From: an uncultured Monoglobus sp.
GTDB taxonomy: Bacteria; Bacillota; Clostridia; Monoglobales; Monoglobaceae
DNA length: 64,000 nucleotides
Assembly: GCA_947625055.1 (NCBI GenBank)
Contig: CANQMT010000002.1
Span: 1 to 64,000 of the forward strand
Direction of reading: 5' to 3'
Below are positions 47,555-57,171 of the stretch, piece after piece. The notes below the pieces were generated by a model. The model was not told the DNA's origin and ran no database searches. It worked only from the letters and a program-made list of their open reading frames with translations. A program made the translations under genes and the position numbers. Within the stretch, counting starts at the first letter, position 1. Every line of letters begins with the position of its first letter.

Positions 47555-48808
47555 ATGAGATCAGGATCAAAAGAAAAAATAATACTGCACAGCGACATGA
47601 ACAATTTTTACGCCTCGGTGGAGTGCATGCTGAACCCGGAGCTCCGCGGCAAGTACGTCGCGGTCTGCGGCAGACAGAAGGACCGCCACGGGATAGTGCT
47701 GGCCAAAAACGAGAAGGCGAAGGCGCTGGGGGTCCGGACCGGCGAGCCCGTGTGGCAGGCGCTTCAAAAGTGCCCGCATCTCGTGACGGTCGACCCGCAT
47801 TTTGATATTTATATGGAATATTCGCGTATGGCCCGGGAAATTTACGGCCGCTATACCGACCTGATCGAGCCCTTCGGCCTTGACGAGTGCTGGCTCGACG
47901 TCACCGGCAGCACTCTGCTGTTCGGCTCGGGCCCCGAGATCGCCGACAGGATCCGAAACGACATAAAGCGCGAGCTCGGACTGACCGTTTCGGTGGGCGT
48001 GTCGTTCAACAAGATATTCGCCAAACTCGGCTCGGACATGAAAAAGCCCGACGCCGTGACCGTGATAAACCGCGCGGACTTCCGCGAAAAGGTGTGGCCG
48101 CTGCCCGCCTCGGATCTGCTCGGCGTTGGCAGAGCCACAACAAAAACATTGGCGAGGCACGGGATATACACGATAGGGCAGCTCGCGGAGGCCGACCCGG
48201 ATCACCTCAGAAAATGGCTCGGGATAAACGGCGTAAAACTTTGGAACTCGGCGCGCGGCGAGGGAAGCGCGAACGTGGCGCCGGCAGATTTCCGTCCGCC
48301 GATCAAGTCGATCGGCCACGGCATAACCTGCACCGCCGACCTCGGCAGCGACGCCGAGGTGCGCAAGGTCATGTTCGCCCTCTGCCGCGACATATCCCAC
48401 AGGCTCCGCAAACACGGCTTTAAGGCGAGAGGCGTCGCCGTCTCGATCAAGGACACCGAGTTGCGCAGCCGCGAATATCAAAGATCGCTGCTCAAGCCCG
48501 TCCGCAGTTCATCGGAGCTGACGGAACGGAGCTTTGAGCTCTTCCGCGAAAATTACGACTGGAGGCTCCAGGTTCGGGCCGTGTCGGTCCGCGCCATATA
48601 CCTGACGGATGAGGACGAGCCGATCCAGTTAAGCATGTTCGACAACCTGAACCGCGAGCTCAAGCGCGACAGGATCGAGCAGTCCATGGAAGAGATCCGC
48701 GCCGTGTACGGCAAGCATGCGGTCTCGTTCGCGGGGCTTATGTATGGCCTCAAGCTCCCCGGCGAGGGAGAGATAAACCCCGTAATGCCAAACGTGATGC
48801 GGGTATAA
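47555..48808 (+). CDS. dinB: DNA polymerase IV (Y-family)
   Basis: IILHSDMNNFYASVECML, EPFGLDECWLDVTGS, VSVGVSFNKIFAKLGSDMKKPDAVTVI. Confidence 0.95.
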   Translation: MRSGSKEKIILHSDMNNFYASVECMLNPELRGKYVAVCGRQKDRHGIVLAKNEKAKALGVRTGEPVWQALQKCPHLVTVDPHFDIYMEYSRMAREIYGRYTDLIEPFGLDECWLDVTGSTLLFGSGPEIADRIRNDIKRELGLTVSVGVSFNKIFAKLGSDMKKPDAVTVINRADFREKVWPLPASDLLGVGRATTKTLARHGIYTIGQLAEADPDHLRKWLGINGVKLWNSARGEGSANVAPADFRPPIKSIGHGITCTADLGSDAEVRKVMFALCRDISHRLRKHGFKARGVAVSIKDTELRSREYQRSLLKPVRSSSELTERSFELFRENYDWRLQVRAVSVRAIYLTDEDEPIQLSMFDNLNRELKRDRIEQSMEEIRAVYGKHAVSFAGLMYGLKLPGEGEINPVMPNVMRV

Positions 48809-48811
48809 CGG

Positions 48812-48853
48812 ATTTGCCCGCGCCGCGTAAACGCGGCACGGGCAAAATTTTGC
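48812..48853 (+). terminator. Terminator after dinB
   Basis: TTTGCCCGCGCCGCGT-aa-ACGCGGCACGGGCAAAATTTT. Confidence 0.8.
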
Positions 48854-49471
48854 GGGATCCGTTGATCCTGTATTAACTTATATTCGCCGACTGCGTCCGG
48901 TTAGCACGAGCGGCCCGCCTCTCAAAAATTGGTTGGTTGAAATTTTCGCGTTGATTAAATTAATATTTAATTTTAAAGCGTCTGACAATAGGTCAGAGTT
49001 TGAGAAGACGGACGTGCTCGGGCTGACCCGCCGCAGCCGGGCGTATGCTATAGGTTTCATCACACCGTAGGGGCGGATATTATCCGCCCGTTTGAGCCGC
49101 CCTACGCAAAAGGTTTTTGCTTCTTTGCCGCCCCGCGGCTTGGCAGGGCGGAATATGGGCTTTGGGCAACCAATTCAACGCAAAAACCTTTTGCGGATAT
49201 CCGCCCGCTATGCCTCGCCCTTTGGGGAGAGGTGGCTGCGGCCGGAGCCGCGAAGCGGGTTCGTGGCACAACCGTATTCCGTTTCCTCGGATAAACGTGG
49301 CCACAAATCATTAACGTGAGCGGACATGGCCGAAGGCGACGGAGAGAGGTTCTCATTGGTTTATATCCCCTCTCAGTCTTTCCGCCTTACGGCGGAAATC
49401 CAGTTCCCCCCAAGGGGAGCCTTTGGCGGAACAGGCCCGAACGGGCCTGTTCCCAAAACTCACCAAATTAA

Positions 49472-49642
49472 TTACTTGTAAATTTCGCCCCACTTAGCGT
49501 TGGTTGTTGTGCGAACATATGTATGGGTCGAATCGCCGGTGATACTTGTTTTCAGCGCTTGCGCGCTTTCGGTTATAATGTCCGCGCACTCAAACTCGGT
49601 CACTTGCGCCAACGGCGCTTTATATTCTTTTAAATCTCTCAT
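49472..49642 (-). CDS. Short peptide MRDLKEYKAPLAQVTEFECADIITESAQALKTSITGDSTHTYVRTTTNAKWGEIYK
   Basis: 20-40 nt downstream of and same strand as 49684..51471; in-frame start at 49642 (track start 49663). Confidence 0.65.
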   Translation of the reverse strand: MRDLKEYKAPLAQVTEFECADIITESAQALKTSITGDSTHTYVRTTTNAKWGEIYK

Positions 49643-49683
49643 AATTATCTTAACTCCTTTCATGATCGTCGGTAAAACTCACA

Positions 49684-51471
49684 CTATTCCGCGGGCGCCT
49701 CTACCCAATGGTTCGGATCAACTTTTGCTCCTCCGTCGAGAGGACCGACCGGACCGTAGATCGGGCTGCCGCCATTTATGCATACATAAGGCAAAGCGTA
49801 AAACGGGCCATTATAACCTTCTTCCTCGATTTCCGTCAGGTCTCCGTAGAAGCCGCCAACATATTCATCCCATCCTTCGCCCCCGCTCATGTGCGTGGTC
49901 TTTTTCACAACGCCGTATTGATCGACAAAGTAAAATCCGTACTCGGTAACACCCGCGCCGTCATATTTCTGTAAAAATCTGATAATTCCCTTTTCGGTAT
50001 CCTTTTTTCCATTATCATTGTCTTGATAGTACACGCCCGAGTCGGTTTCCATTGCGCCAAAACCTGAATTTGTATCATAACCGATCTCAAGCAGATTCAA
50101 GGTTGTTCCCGACGTTCCGATGTAATATGTCTTATCTTTTGAGAGCTTAAATGTTGATTCCGCGGCTCTGTATGCGGTTAGATGATTTTTTCCACCTGAT
50201 GCATGTGAAATTGCCTCTGAGCTTGCGCTGAACGAAGCCGCATCAATCTGATCACCTTTATAATCAAAGACTTTTATATCTTTACCGTCGCTGGTTACAT
50301 AACTGTCTGTATCGTCTCCGTTTTCCTGACGTCTGTATACGGTATACAGCGTCAGATCTTTTGCGGGCTTTACAACCAATACGGTTGATCCGTCTCGCGG
50401 TTTAAAATCTATTTTGGACGCAGACTTGCTTTCATATCTCACATTCAGAGAGCTTGTATATTCCTTATTTCCAAGTTCTTTATATGTCAGTCCTCCGCTG
50501 GTATTTCCTGCGAACATTGTGTTTATTGAAATATCATCGTTATATATCAAATACTGATTTTCTTTAACAGCAGCCGAAGCAGTCCATGAGTTTTCCGTAG
50601 GTGTTCCGGCTTCAATGTTCACTGTGCAATTCTCAGTAATATCACCTTTTGTCGAATCATTTAAAGTCGCCTTAACTGTTAAATTTTTAGCCTCTACACT
50701 TCTGTCGACAGAAATTAAGCCGTATGCGCCCGTCTCATTGATCGAAACACCATCCGTGCTTTCTTCAATAGACCAACTGATGTTATTAACATCTGTACCT
50801 TCTGTAAAGTTTTGAGGTTGCGGAAGAATAGTACCAACCGAACCGGGGCGAACTGTTATTGTTTCCGGAATATTTATACGCGTCTCATCCGCAGCCGCAG
50901 AAACTTCATACTTTATTTCATATATACGTGTTCCATCTGTTTTTGTGTTTCGTGATGTCACATACACGGTTCCGGGTTCCACATTACAACTAACAGTAGA
51001 TAACTCAGAAGTAAGATCGAATGGTTCAGTAATAGAACCATTATAAACATTTAACTCTGGCTTATTATCTCCTGTATCCGGCTGGGCACAACTGGCCTTT
51101 ATAGTTAATTTTCCGGGGTACGAAACTTCAAACACTAAAGCCGATTTACCTTTATCGCCATTATAACCGCTATAACAATATGAGTAACCCCCTTGATCTG
51201 TTGTTGCAATTTTACTTTTGTGGCTTGTTTCACTACCCGGATAAAATACTATTCCGTTTTCGAATTTTGTGTATTTATCAAGCGAAATTTCACCGTTTGT
51301 TGCATGATCTGTGTAATCTTTTTCAACAAACGTAAAAGTATGATCTTCACTATATACACTTACTTCAGGTCCGGGATCTATAGCCGCGCTTGCGGTCAGT
51401 GGTACCGCGATTAACATTGTTGCCGTTACTGCCACTGCCAGCAACAGCGATAAAATTCTTCTTTTTCTCAT
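49684..51471 (-). CDS. Secreted multidomain beta-rich protein (Ig-like/carbohydrate-binding-like)
   Basis: Signal peptide MRKRRILSLLLAVAVTATMLIAVPLTASAA; beta-sandwich-like segments. Confidence 0.7.
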   Translation of the reverse strand: MRKRRILSLLLAVAVTATMLIAVPLTASAAIDPGPEVSVYSEDHTFTFVEKDYTDHATNGEISLDKYTKFENGIVFYPGSETSHKSKIATTDQGGYSYCYSGYNGDKGKSALVFEVSYPGKLTIKASCAQPDTGDNKPELNVYNGSITEPFDLTSELSTVSCNVEPGTVYVTSRNTKTDGTRIYEIKYEVSAAADETRINIPETITVRPGSVGTILPQPQNFTEGTDVNNISWSIEESTDGVSINETGAYGLISVDRSVEAKNLTVKATLNDSTKGDITENCTVNIEAGTPTENSWTASAAVKENQYLIYNDDISINTMFAGNTSGGLTYKELGNKEYTSSLNVRYESKSASKIDFKPRDGSTVLVVKPAKDLTLYTVYRRQENGDDTDSYVTSDGKDIKVFDYKGDQIDAASFSASSEAISHASGGKNHLTAYRAAESTFKLSKDKTYYIGTSGTTLNLLEIGYDTNSGFGAMETDSGVYYQDNDNGKKDTEKGIIRFLQKYDGAGVTEYGFYFVDQYGVVKKTTHMSGGEGWDEYVGGFYGDLTEIEEEGYNGPFYALPYVCINGGSPIYGPVGPLDGGAKVDPNHWVEAPAE

Positions 51472-51573
51472 TGTAAATCCCTTTCTTTCTTTAAGATTTT
51501 TATATGGTTAATTTATTTTTCGTTGGTTTGTGTACCCCTCTCAGTCTTTCCGCCTTACGGCGGAAATCCAGCT

Positions 51574-51780
51574 CTAAGGAAGCGCTTGGTCAAAATCGCA
51601 AGCGATTTTGAAAGGTCGCTTTGAACCCGCACGCTCCGCGCGCTGATTACCCCCAAGGGAAGCCAAGCGGGCGGATAATATCCGCCCCTACATGGTGTGG
51701 TGGGCATGACCCCTCTCCGTCAGGCTTCCGCCTGACACCTCTCCCCAAGGGGCGAGGCGGGACGTCGAGGCGCCGTCCCC
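51574..51780. repeat. Mosaic of dispersed intergenic palindromic repeats
   Basis: TCAAAATCGCAAGCGATTTTGA, GGGCGGATAATATCCGCCC, GTCAGGCTTCCGCCTGACACCTCTCCCCAAGGGGCGAGGC; related to 49.36, 61.65 and 61.90 kb. Confidence 0.85.
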
Positions 51781-51801
51781 TACGAATTTGGGGGCCAAAG
51801 C

Positions 51802-51833
51802 AAAAAAGCATAGGGACGCAATGGTCCCTATGC
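51802..51833 (-). terminator. Rho-independent terminator (minus strand)
   Basis: Minus strand GCATAGGGAC-cattgc-GTCCCTATGCTTTTTT. Confidence 0.85.
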
Positions 51834-51897
51834 CGTTATAATTCTGTTTTCGCGCGCAGCCAAATTGCGGATCAGGCTGTCCGCGTTTTCGGATATA

Positions 51898-51975
51898 TTA
51901 TAATAAGTACCCCCCCCCATTTGCGAAAGGACGTATATTCTGCTTATAATTTACATATTTTGCCGATCTCATCAT
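51898..51975 (-). CDS. Short ORF MMRSAKYVNYKQNIRPFANGGGYLL containing a G9 tract
   Basis: Preceded by AGAGAAGG; bounded by promoter (52102-52130) and terminator (51802-51833). Confidence 0.4.
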   Translation of the reverse strand: MMRSAKYVNYKQNIRPFANGGGYLL

Positions 51976-52101
51976 TTTGAATACCTTCTCTTTATTCAAT
52001 TTGATTTTTGAAACAAAAAACGCACCAAACGCTTATCCGGATCATAAAAATCCGAATAAAGCTTTGATACGCAAAAATATCAATCATTTCCAACCGTATT
52101 T

Positions 52102-52130
52102 ATTATATCATCAACAATTATTCATGTCAA
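52102..52130 (-). promoter_or_regulatory. Consensus minus-strand promoter
   Basis: Minus strand TTGACA (52130-52125), 17 nt, TATAAT (52107-52102). Confidence 0.8.
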
Positions 52131-52284
52131 CAATTTTATCTTCATAAAAAATATAATCACAAAAAAACCGTAATCACAACAAAATCATTGTGTATCTTAC
52201 AAAAAACCTAAAAAAATTGACCGCCCGCGAAAAGGCGGCCGATCGCAAAACAGCGGCGCGACCGAAGCCGCGCCGCCGGATTTT

Positions 52285-54798
52285 TTATCTAAGATGCCAG
52301 ATCTCTCTGTTGTAGTCCTCGATCGTTCTGTCGCTGCTGAAGAAGCCCGCTTTGGCGGTGTTGATTATCGCCTTTCTGTTCCAGTCGTCGGGGTGGTCTC
52401 TGTAGACCCTGTTGGCGTCATGGCAGGTGTGGATGTAGGACTCAAGGTCGGGCAGCAGCAGATAGGGATCGGCAAATCCGCCGTGGCTCTGAACCAGCGA
52501 GCGGTAGATGTCATAGAACATGTTGTGATCGTCGCCCGAGAATGTTCCGTCGATCAGCGTGTCAACAATGTTTTTGATACCCATGTTGGTGGCGTAGAGC
52601 TCGGGGCTGGGCGAGTGGTTCCTCGCGTAGAGGCCGAGAACCTCGTCAGAGCTCATGCCGAAGATGAAGATGTTGTCGTCTCCGACCTGCTCGCGGATCT
52701 CGACGTTGGCGCCGTCCATTGTTCCGATAGTCAGCGCGCCGTTGAGCATGAGCTTCATGTTGCCCGTGCCTGACGCTTCTTTGCTGGCGGTTGAGATCTG
52801 CTCGCTCAAATTGGCCGCCGCGACGATCCTCTCGGCGATCGAAACGTTGTAGTTCTCGATAAACACAACCTTTAAGATATCCTTGGTTCTCGGGTCGTTG
52901 TTAACGACCTTGGCGACCTTGTTGATAAACTTGATTATATTCTTGGCCATATAGTAGCCGGGAGCCGCCTTGGCCGCGAAGATAAACGTCTCGGGCATCA
53001 TGTTGGCGGTCTCGGGCGTCTCGATTATCGACTTATATCTGTAGATAATATGGAACACCTTGAGGAGCTGTCTCTTGTACTCGTGCAGTCTCTTTATCTG
53101 CACGTCGAAGATCGACTCGGGATCAACGACGATGTCGTTGTGCTTTTTGATATACTCGGCGAGATTTTTCTTGTTGTCAAGCTTGATCTTGGCGAACTTC
53201 TCTCTGAACGCCGCGTCGTCGGCGAAGGGCAGCAGGTTCTCAAGCTGCGTGTAATCCTTTATCCAGCCGTCGCCGATAGAGTCGCAGATAAGCTTTGAAA
53301 GCTCGGGGTTCGCCTTATACAGCCATCTTCTGAACGTGATGCCGTTGGTCATGTTCTTGAACTTATAGGGATAAATGCTGTAATAATCCTTAAACGTCTC
53401 TTTTTTCAAGATCTCGGTGTGCAGCGCCGCCACACCGTTTATGCTGTGGCAGGCGGTGAGGCAGAGGTTAGACATGCTGACCTGGCCGTTGTCATGGATG
53501 ACCGCCATGTACTCGATCTTGCCGTAGTCGCCGGGGAAGCGTTCGCTTAACGCTATTCTCTGGCGTCTGTCGATCTCGTGTATTATCTGGCCTATTCTGG
53601 GCAGCAGAGTGTCGACCATTTCCATGGGCCACTTCTCAAGCGCCTCGGCCAGGATCGTGTGGTTGGTGTAGGCGAATGTCCTCTGAACAATGCTCCACGC
53701 GTCGTCCCAGCCCAAACCTTCCTCGTCCATCAAAATCCTCATCAGCTCGGGAATGGCCGTGGTGGGGTGCGTGTCGTTAATGTGTATCTGCATATACTCG
53801 GGTATGTCCATGATCGAGAGATGCTTCTGCTTGTGCTTGGCGATTATCCACTGCATAGTCGCAGACACGAAGAAATACTGCTGCTTGAGTCTCAGCAGCT
53901 TGCCCTCGTAATGGTTATCCTCGGGATAGAGTATCTTCGAGATAACCTCGGCCAGCGCCCTGTTCTCGTTCGCCTTGGCGTAGTCGCCGCGGTTGAAGTG
54001 GGTCATGTCGATCTCCTCGGGCGAGCACGCTCTCCAGAGTCTCAGCGTGTTTACCGTGTCGGAGTCAAAACCTGTTATCGGCATATCATACGGCTCGGCG
54101 ATAACGGTGTTATAGTCCACATGCTCAAACTTCATGTGGCCGTCCTCCCACCTCTCGACGATCCTGCCGTTGAAGTGGACCTCTTTCACGTCCTCGGGTC
54201 TCGCGATGTCCCAGACGTTGCCGCTCATGAGCCACGGGTCGGGCATCTCTATCTGCTCGCCGTCAACGATCTTCTGCTTGAACAGGCCGTACTCGTATCT
54301 TATTCCGCAGCCGAACGCGGGCAGATCGAGATTTGTCAGCGAGTCAAGGAAGCAGGCCGCGAGTCTGCCCAAACCGCCGTTGCCGAGGCCCGCGTCGGTC
54401 TCGACTTCCTCAATGTCGCTCAGGTCATAGCCGAGCTCCTTGAGCGCCTCTCTGTAAACCTCGGTCTCCATTATGTTCATCAGGTTGTTGCCCATCGCGC
54501 GTCCCATAAGGAACTCGAACGACAGATAATAAAGCTCCTTCTGTGGCTTTTTGTCCATCTTATCCTGGTAATTCACATATTTTTCCATTATCTCGTCGCG
54601 AATGGTGAGAGCCGTTGCTCTGTAAACCTCAAGCTTCGCGGCCTTCTCAATGGTCTTGCCGTAATAGCGCTTGACCTTGCCCGTGATCTCGGATTTTATA
54701 AACTTTTTCTTTTTCTCAAAAGCGGCCGTTCCGGGCTTTAACTGAGTATGCTTTTTCTTAGCGCCGGTCTTGGCTGCCGCGGTTTTAGTGCTTGCCAT
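52285..54798 (-). CDS. glgP: Glycogen/starch/alpha-glucan phosphorylase
   Basis: LGNGGLGRLAACFLDSLTNL, EASGTGNMKLMLNGALTIGTMDGANVEI (PLP site). Confidence 0.97.
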   Translation of the reverse strand: MASTKTAAAKTGAKKKHTQLKPGTAAFEKKKKFIKSEITGKVKRYYGKTIEKAAKLEVYRATALTIRDEIMEKYVNYQDKMDKKPQKELYYLSFEFLMGRAMGNNLMNIMETEVYREALKELGYDLSDIEEVETDAGLGNGGLGRLAACFLDSLTNLDLPAFGCGIRYEYGLFKQKIVDGEQIEMPDPWLMSGNVWDIARPEDVKEVHFNGRIVERWEDGHMKFEHVDYNTVIAEPYDMPITGFDSDTVNTLRLWRACSPEEIDMTHFNRGDYAKANENRALAEVISKILYPEDNHYEGKLLRLKQQYFFVSATMQWIIAKHKQKHLSIMDIPEYMQIHINDTHPTTAIPELMRILMDEEGLGWDDAWSIVQRTFAYTNHTILAEALEKWPMEMVDTLLPRIGQIIHEIDRRQRIALSERFPGDYGKIEYMAVIHDNGQVSMSNLCLTACHSINGVAALHTEILKKETFKDYYSIYPYKFKNMTNGITFRRWLYKANPELSKLICDSIGDGWIKDYTQLENLLPFADDAAFREKFAKIKLDNKKNLAEYIKKHNDIVVDPESIFDVQIKRLHEYKRQLLKVFHIIYRYKSIIETPETANMMPETFIFAAKAAPGYYMAKNIIKFINKVAKVVNNDPRTKDILKVVFIENYNVSIAERIVAAANLSEQISTASKEASGTGNMKLMLNGALTIGTMDGANVEIREQVGDDNIFIFGMSSDEVLGLYARNHSPSPELYATNMGIKNIVDTLIDGTFSGDDHNMFYDIYRSLVQSHGGFADPYLLLPDLESYIHTCHDANRVYRDHPDDWNRKAIINTAKAGFFSSDRTIEDYNREIWHLR

Positions 54799-55037
54799 TT
54801 TATTACCTCCAATTAGTTTTTATATTGGCTAACATTCATATTGTTATATTTTACCCCAATTTTACGCTTTTATCAAGTGAAAACAATGCAATCTTTGATC
54901 CACGGACGGAATTTTATTATATTTAACCATTCGACGCCTTGATTTGCCGTAAAAATATGTGCAACCGCACAGTTAAGCGCGGCTGCACTGTTACAATTTT
55001 GTTACACAAAAATCGACAAAATATCGTATTTTGTTTA

Positions 55038-56996
55038 TTATTTCTGCATATTATCCATGAGCGTCATGATCCTTTGAACAAAAAGCGCGAACTCTATGCG
55101 GGTGGCGAAGTCCTTCGGCCTTATCGTTCCGTCGCCGTAGCCGCCCATGAGGTTGTTCTCAACGCAGGCCGCTATCGCGTCTCTGGCGTAGAAGTCAATG
55201 TCGCTCCAGTCGTAATAATTATTGAGCGCCTTGGCGGTGTTGGGGATCGCCGTCACGATCTGCCGTCCGCGCATTACTCTGTAGGCCAGAGTCGCCATGT
55301 CCTGACGGAGCATCGTGCCCTCGGGATCAAACAGATTGTCACCCACGCCCCACGCGACGCCCGCGGCCTTCGCCTGGCCTATCTCGTCGTAATAATACTT
55401 GTCGGGCGTAACGTCGGCAAAATTATCCGTGAACTCTATGTCCGCCTCCTTGAGCACGCGGTAGAGCAGCGCGGTGGCGTCAGCCCTTGAGATATATATG
55501 TCGGGGCCGAACTGCGTCTCGCTGATACCGTGAACTATGCCGCGTCTCACAAGCTCGTCGATCGCGGGCATCGCCCAGTCGTACTCTCCCATGTCAGTGA
55601 ACTTATATGCCGTATCGGCCGCCGGAGCCTGAGTCGGCTGCGCCGGAGCCTGAGGCTGAATGGGAGCCTGCGTTGCGGCAGGGGTCTGCGGCTCGGTTGG
55701 AGTCTGCGGCTCGGTTGGAGTCTGCGGCTCAATGGGAGTCTGCGGCGTTATCGGCGCCGCTCCGCCGACCGTGGGAGCCGCGGCGGGGGCCGCGTTCAAA
55801 TTCTTTATCATGTCGCGCAGCGCCGAATCCTCCATAAACGACGAGTACGCGAACATGCAGTAGCCGCCGACATACACGCTGTTTCGGCCCATGCTCACGT
55901 GTGTTGAAAGCTCGTTTATTCCGTTCTGGCCTCTCCATGCCGCGTCGGAATCGGCCGCCGCCTTATATGCCGCCTCGCCGATATAGAGCTTAACGTTCGT
56001 GGGCGCGCAAACGCCCGCCCACCAGTTGAGCAGGGTGTTGTAATCCGCGCCGCTCTGGCCGTTGTACCAATAGAGCTGCGGCATGATGTAGTCAAGAAAG
56101 CCGCTCTCCACCCAGTACTTGGTGTCGGCGTACAGGCTGTGGTACGAGCTGCTGCCGTTGGTGTTGCTGCCGCCGGGAGTGTCCGCGTTCGCCCAGATTC
56201 CGCTCGGGCTCACGCCGAACATGCAGGTCGGGTCGATCTCCTTGACCGCCTCCATAGCGCATGAGATCAAGGTGTTTACCATGCTGCGCCGCCAGTCGGC
56301 CTTGTCGGGGTACTGATCCTGATATTTGTAATAGGCCGCCGAGTCGTCAAATCCGCTGCTCGGATAGAAATAATCGTCAAGATGAATTCCGTCAACGTCA
56401 TAGTTGCGGACGATCTCTCTTATGCCCTCAAGGATTATGTCGATAGAATCGGCCTCGCCGGGGTTCAAATACATCTTGCCCGAGCTGTCGGTCAGCACCA
56501 GATCGGGGCGGAGCACCGCGGGGTTATTGGAAGCCAGGCGGTCATTGTCCGCCGAGGAGTTTGTCACTCTGTAAGGGTTGATCCACGCGTGGAGCTGCAT
56601 GCCGCGCTTGTGCGCCTCGTTCACCGCGTATTCGAGCGGGTCAAAGCCGTCGCTCGGCGCGACGCCTTGTGTTCCCGTCAGGTATCTTGACCAAGGGTAG
56701 ATCGACGAGTTATAAAGCGCGTCGCCCGAGGGCCGAACCTGAAAGAACACGGCGTTGAAGCCCATATCTTGGCAGTTGTCAAGCACGGTGTCAAGCTCGG
56801 TCCTGAGCTGCCACGCGTCGGTCGTGCCGCTTGACGGGTAGTCAAGATTGGCCACAGTCGCGACCCACACGCCGCGAAGCTCGGTGTCCTCGGCCTCTAC
56901 CACGTTGTTTCCGGAAAAGTAAAACAGATTTATAGCGATGACCGCGCAGATGACGTAGGCTATAAGTCTGAAACCAAAATCGTGTTTCTTCATCAT
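55038..56996 (-). CDS. GHL10-type (DUF187/YngK-like) glycoside hydrolase-like protein with SLH domains
   Basis: ELRGVWVATVANLDYPSSGTTDAWQLRTELDTVLDNCQDMGFNAVFFQVRPSGDALYNS; PQTPTEPQTP linker; C-terminal SLH repeats. Confidence 0.92.
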   Translation of the reverse strand: MMKKHDFGFRLIAYVICAVIAINLFYFSGNNVVEAEDTELRGVWVATVANLDYPSSGTTDAWQLRTELDTVLDNCQDMGFNAVFFQVRPSGDALYNSSIYPWSRYLTGTQGVAPSDGFDPLEYAVNEAHKRGMQLHAWINPYRVTNSSADNDRLASNNPAVLRPDLVLTDSSGKMYLNPGEADSIDIILEGIREIVRNYDVDGIHLDDYFYPSSGFDDSAAYYKYQDQYPDKADWRRSMVNTLISCAMEAVKEIDPTCMFGVSPSGIWANADTPGGSNTNGSSSYHSLYADTKYWVESGFLDYIMPQLYWYNGQSGADYNTLLNWWAGVCAPTNVKLYIGEAAYKAAADSDAAWRGQNGINELSTHVSMGRNSVYVGGYCMFAYSSFMEDSALRDMIKNLNAAPAAAPTVGGAAPITPQTPIEPQTPTEPQTPTEPQTPAATQAPIQPQAPAQPTQAPAADTAYKFTDMGEYDWAMPAIDELVRRGIVHGISETQFGPDIYISRADATALLYRVLKEADIEFTDNFADVTPDKYYYDEIGQAKAAGVAWGVGDNLFDPEGTMLRQDMATLAYRVMRGRQIVTAIPNTAKALNNYYDWSDIDFYARDAIAACVENNLMGGYGDGTIRPKDFATRIEFALFVQRIMTLMDNMQK

Positions 56997-57171
56997 ATTT
57001 CCTCCTATGTATCTTTTCGTCCTATGCTTTTGTTTCCATTCACCTTAATTATTATATGAAGCGATTAGGTATTATAGCACATAAAATCAAATTTGTCAAT
57101 TTGGCCCCGAATAAGTTAACAAAAATTTAAAAGCCCTTTAATTTTTATTTTTAAAAATCACAAATATAGTA

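Noticed and set aside
48902-49016. Imperfect ~115-bp inverted repeat (AGCACG...CTCTCAAA / TTTGAGAAG...CGTGCT)
   Set aside because: Complementarity is interrupted and boundaries unclear; too weak to call without copies elsewhere.
53578-54741. 387-aa plus ORF
   Set aside because: Antisense to glgP; composition is typical of shadow ORFs in GC-rich coding sequence.
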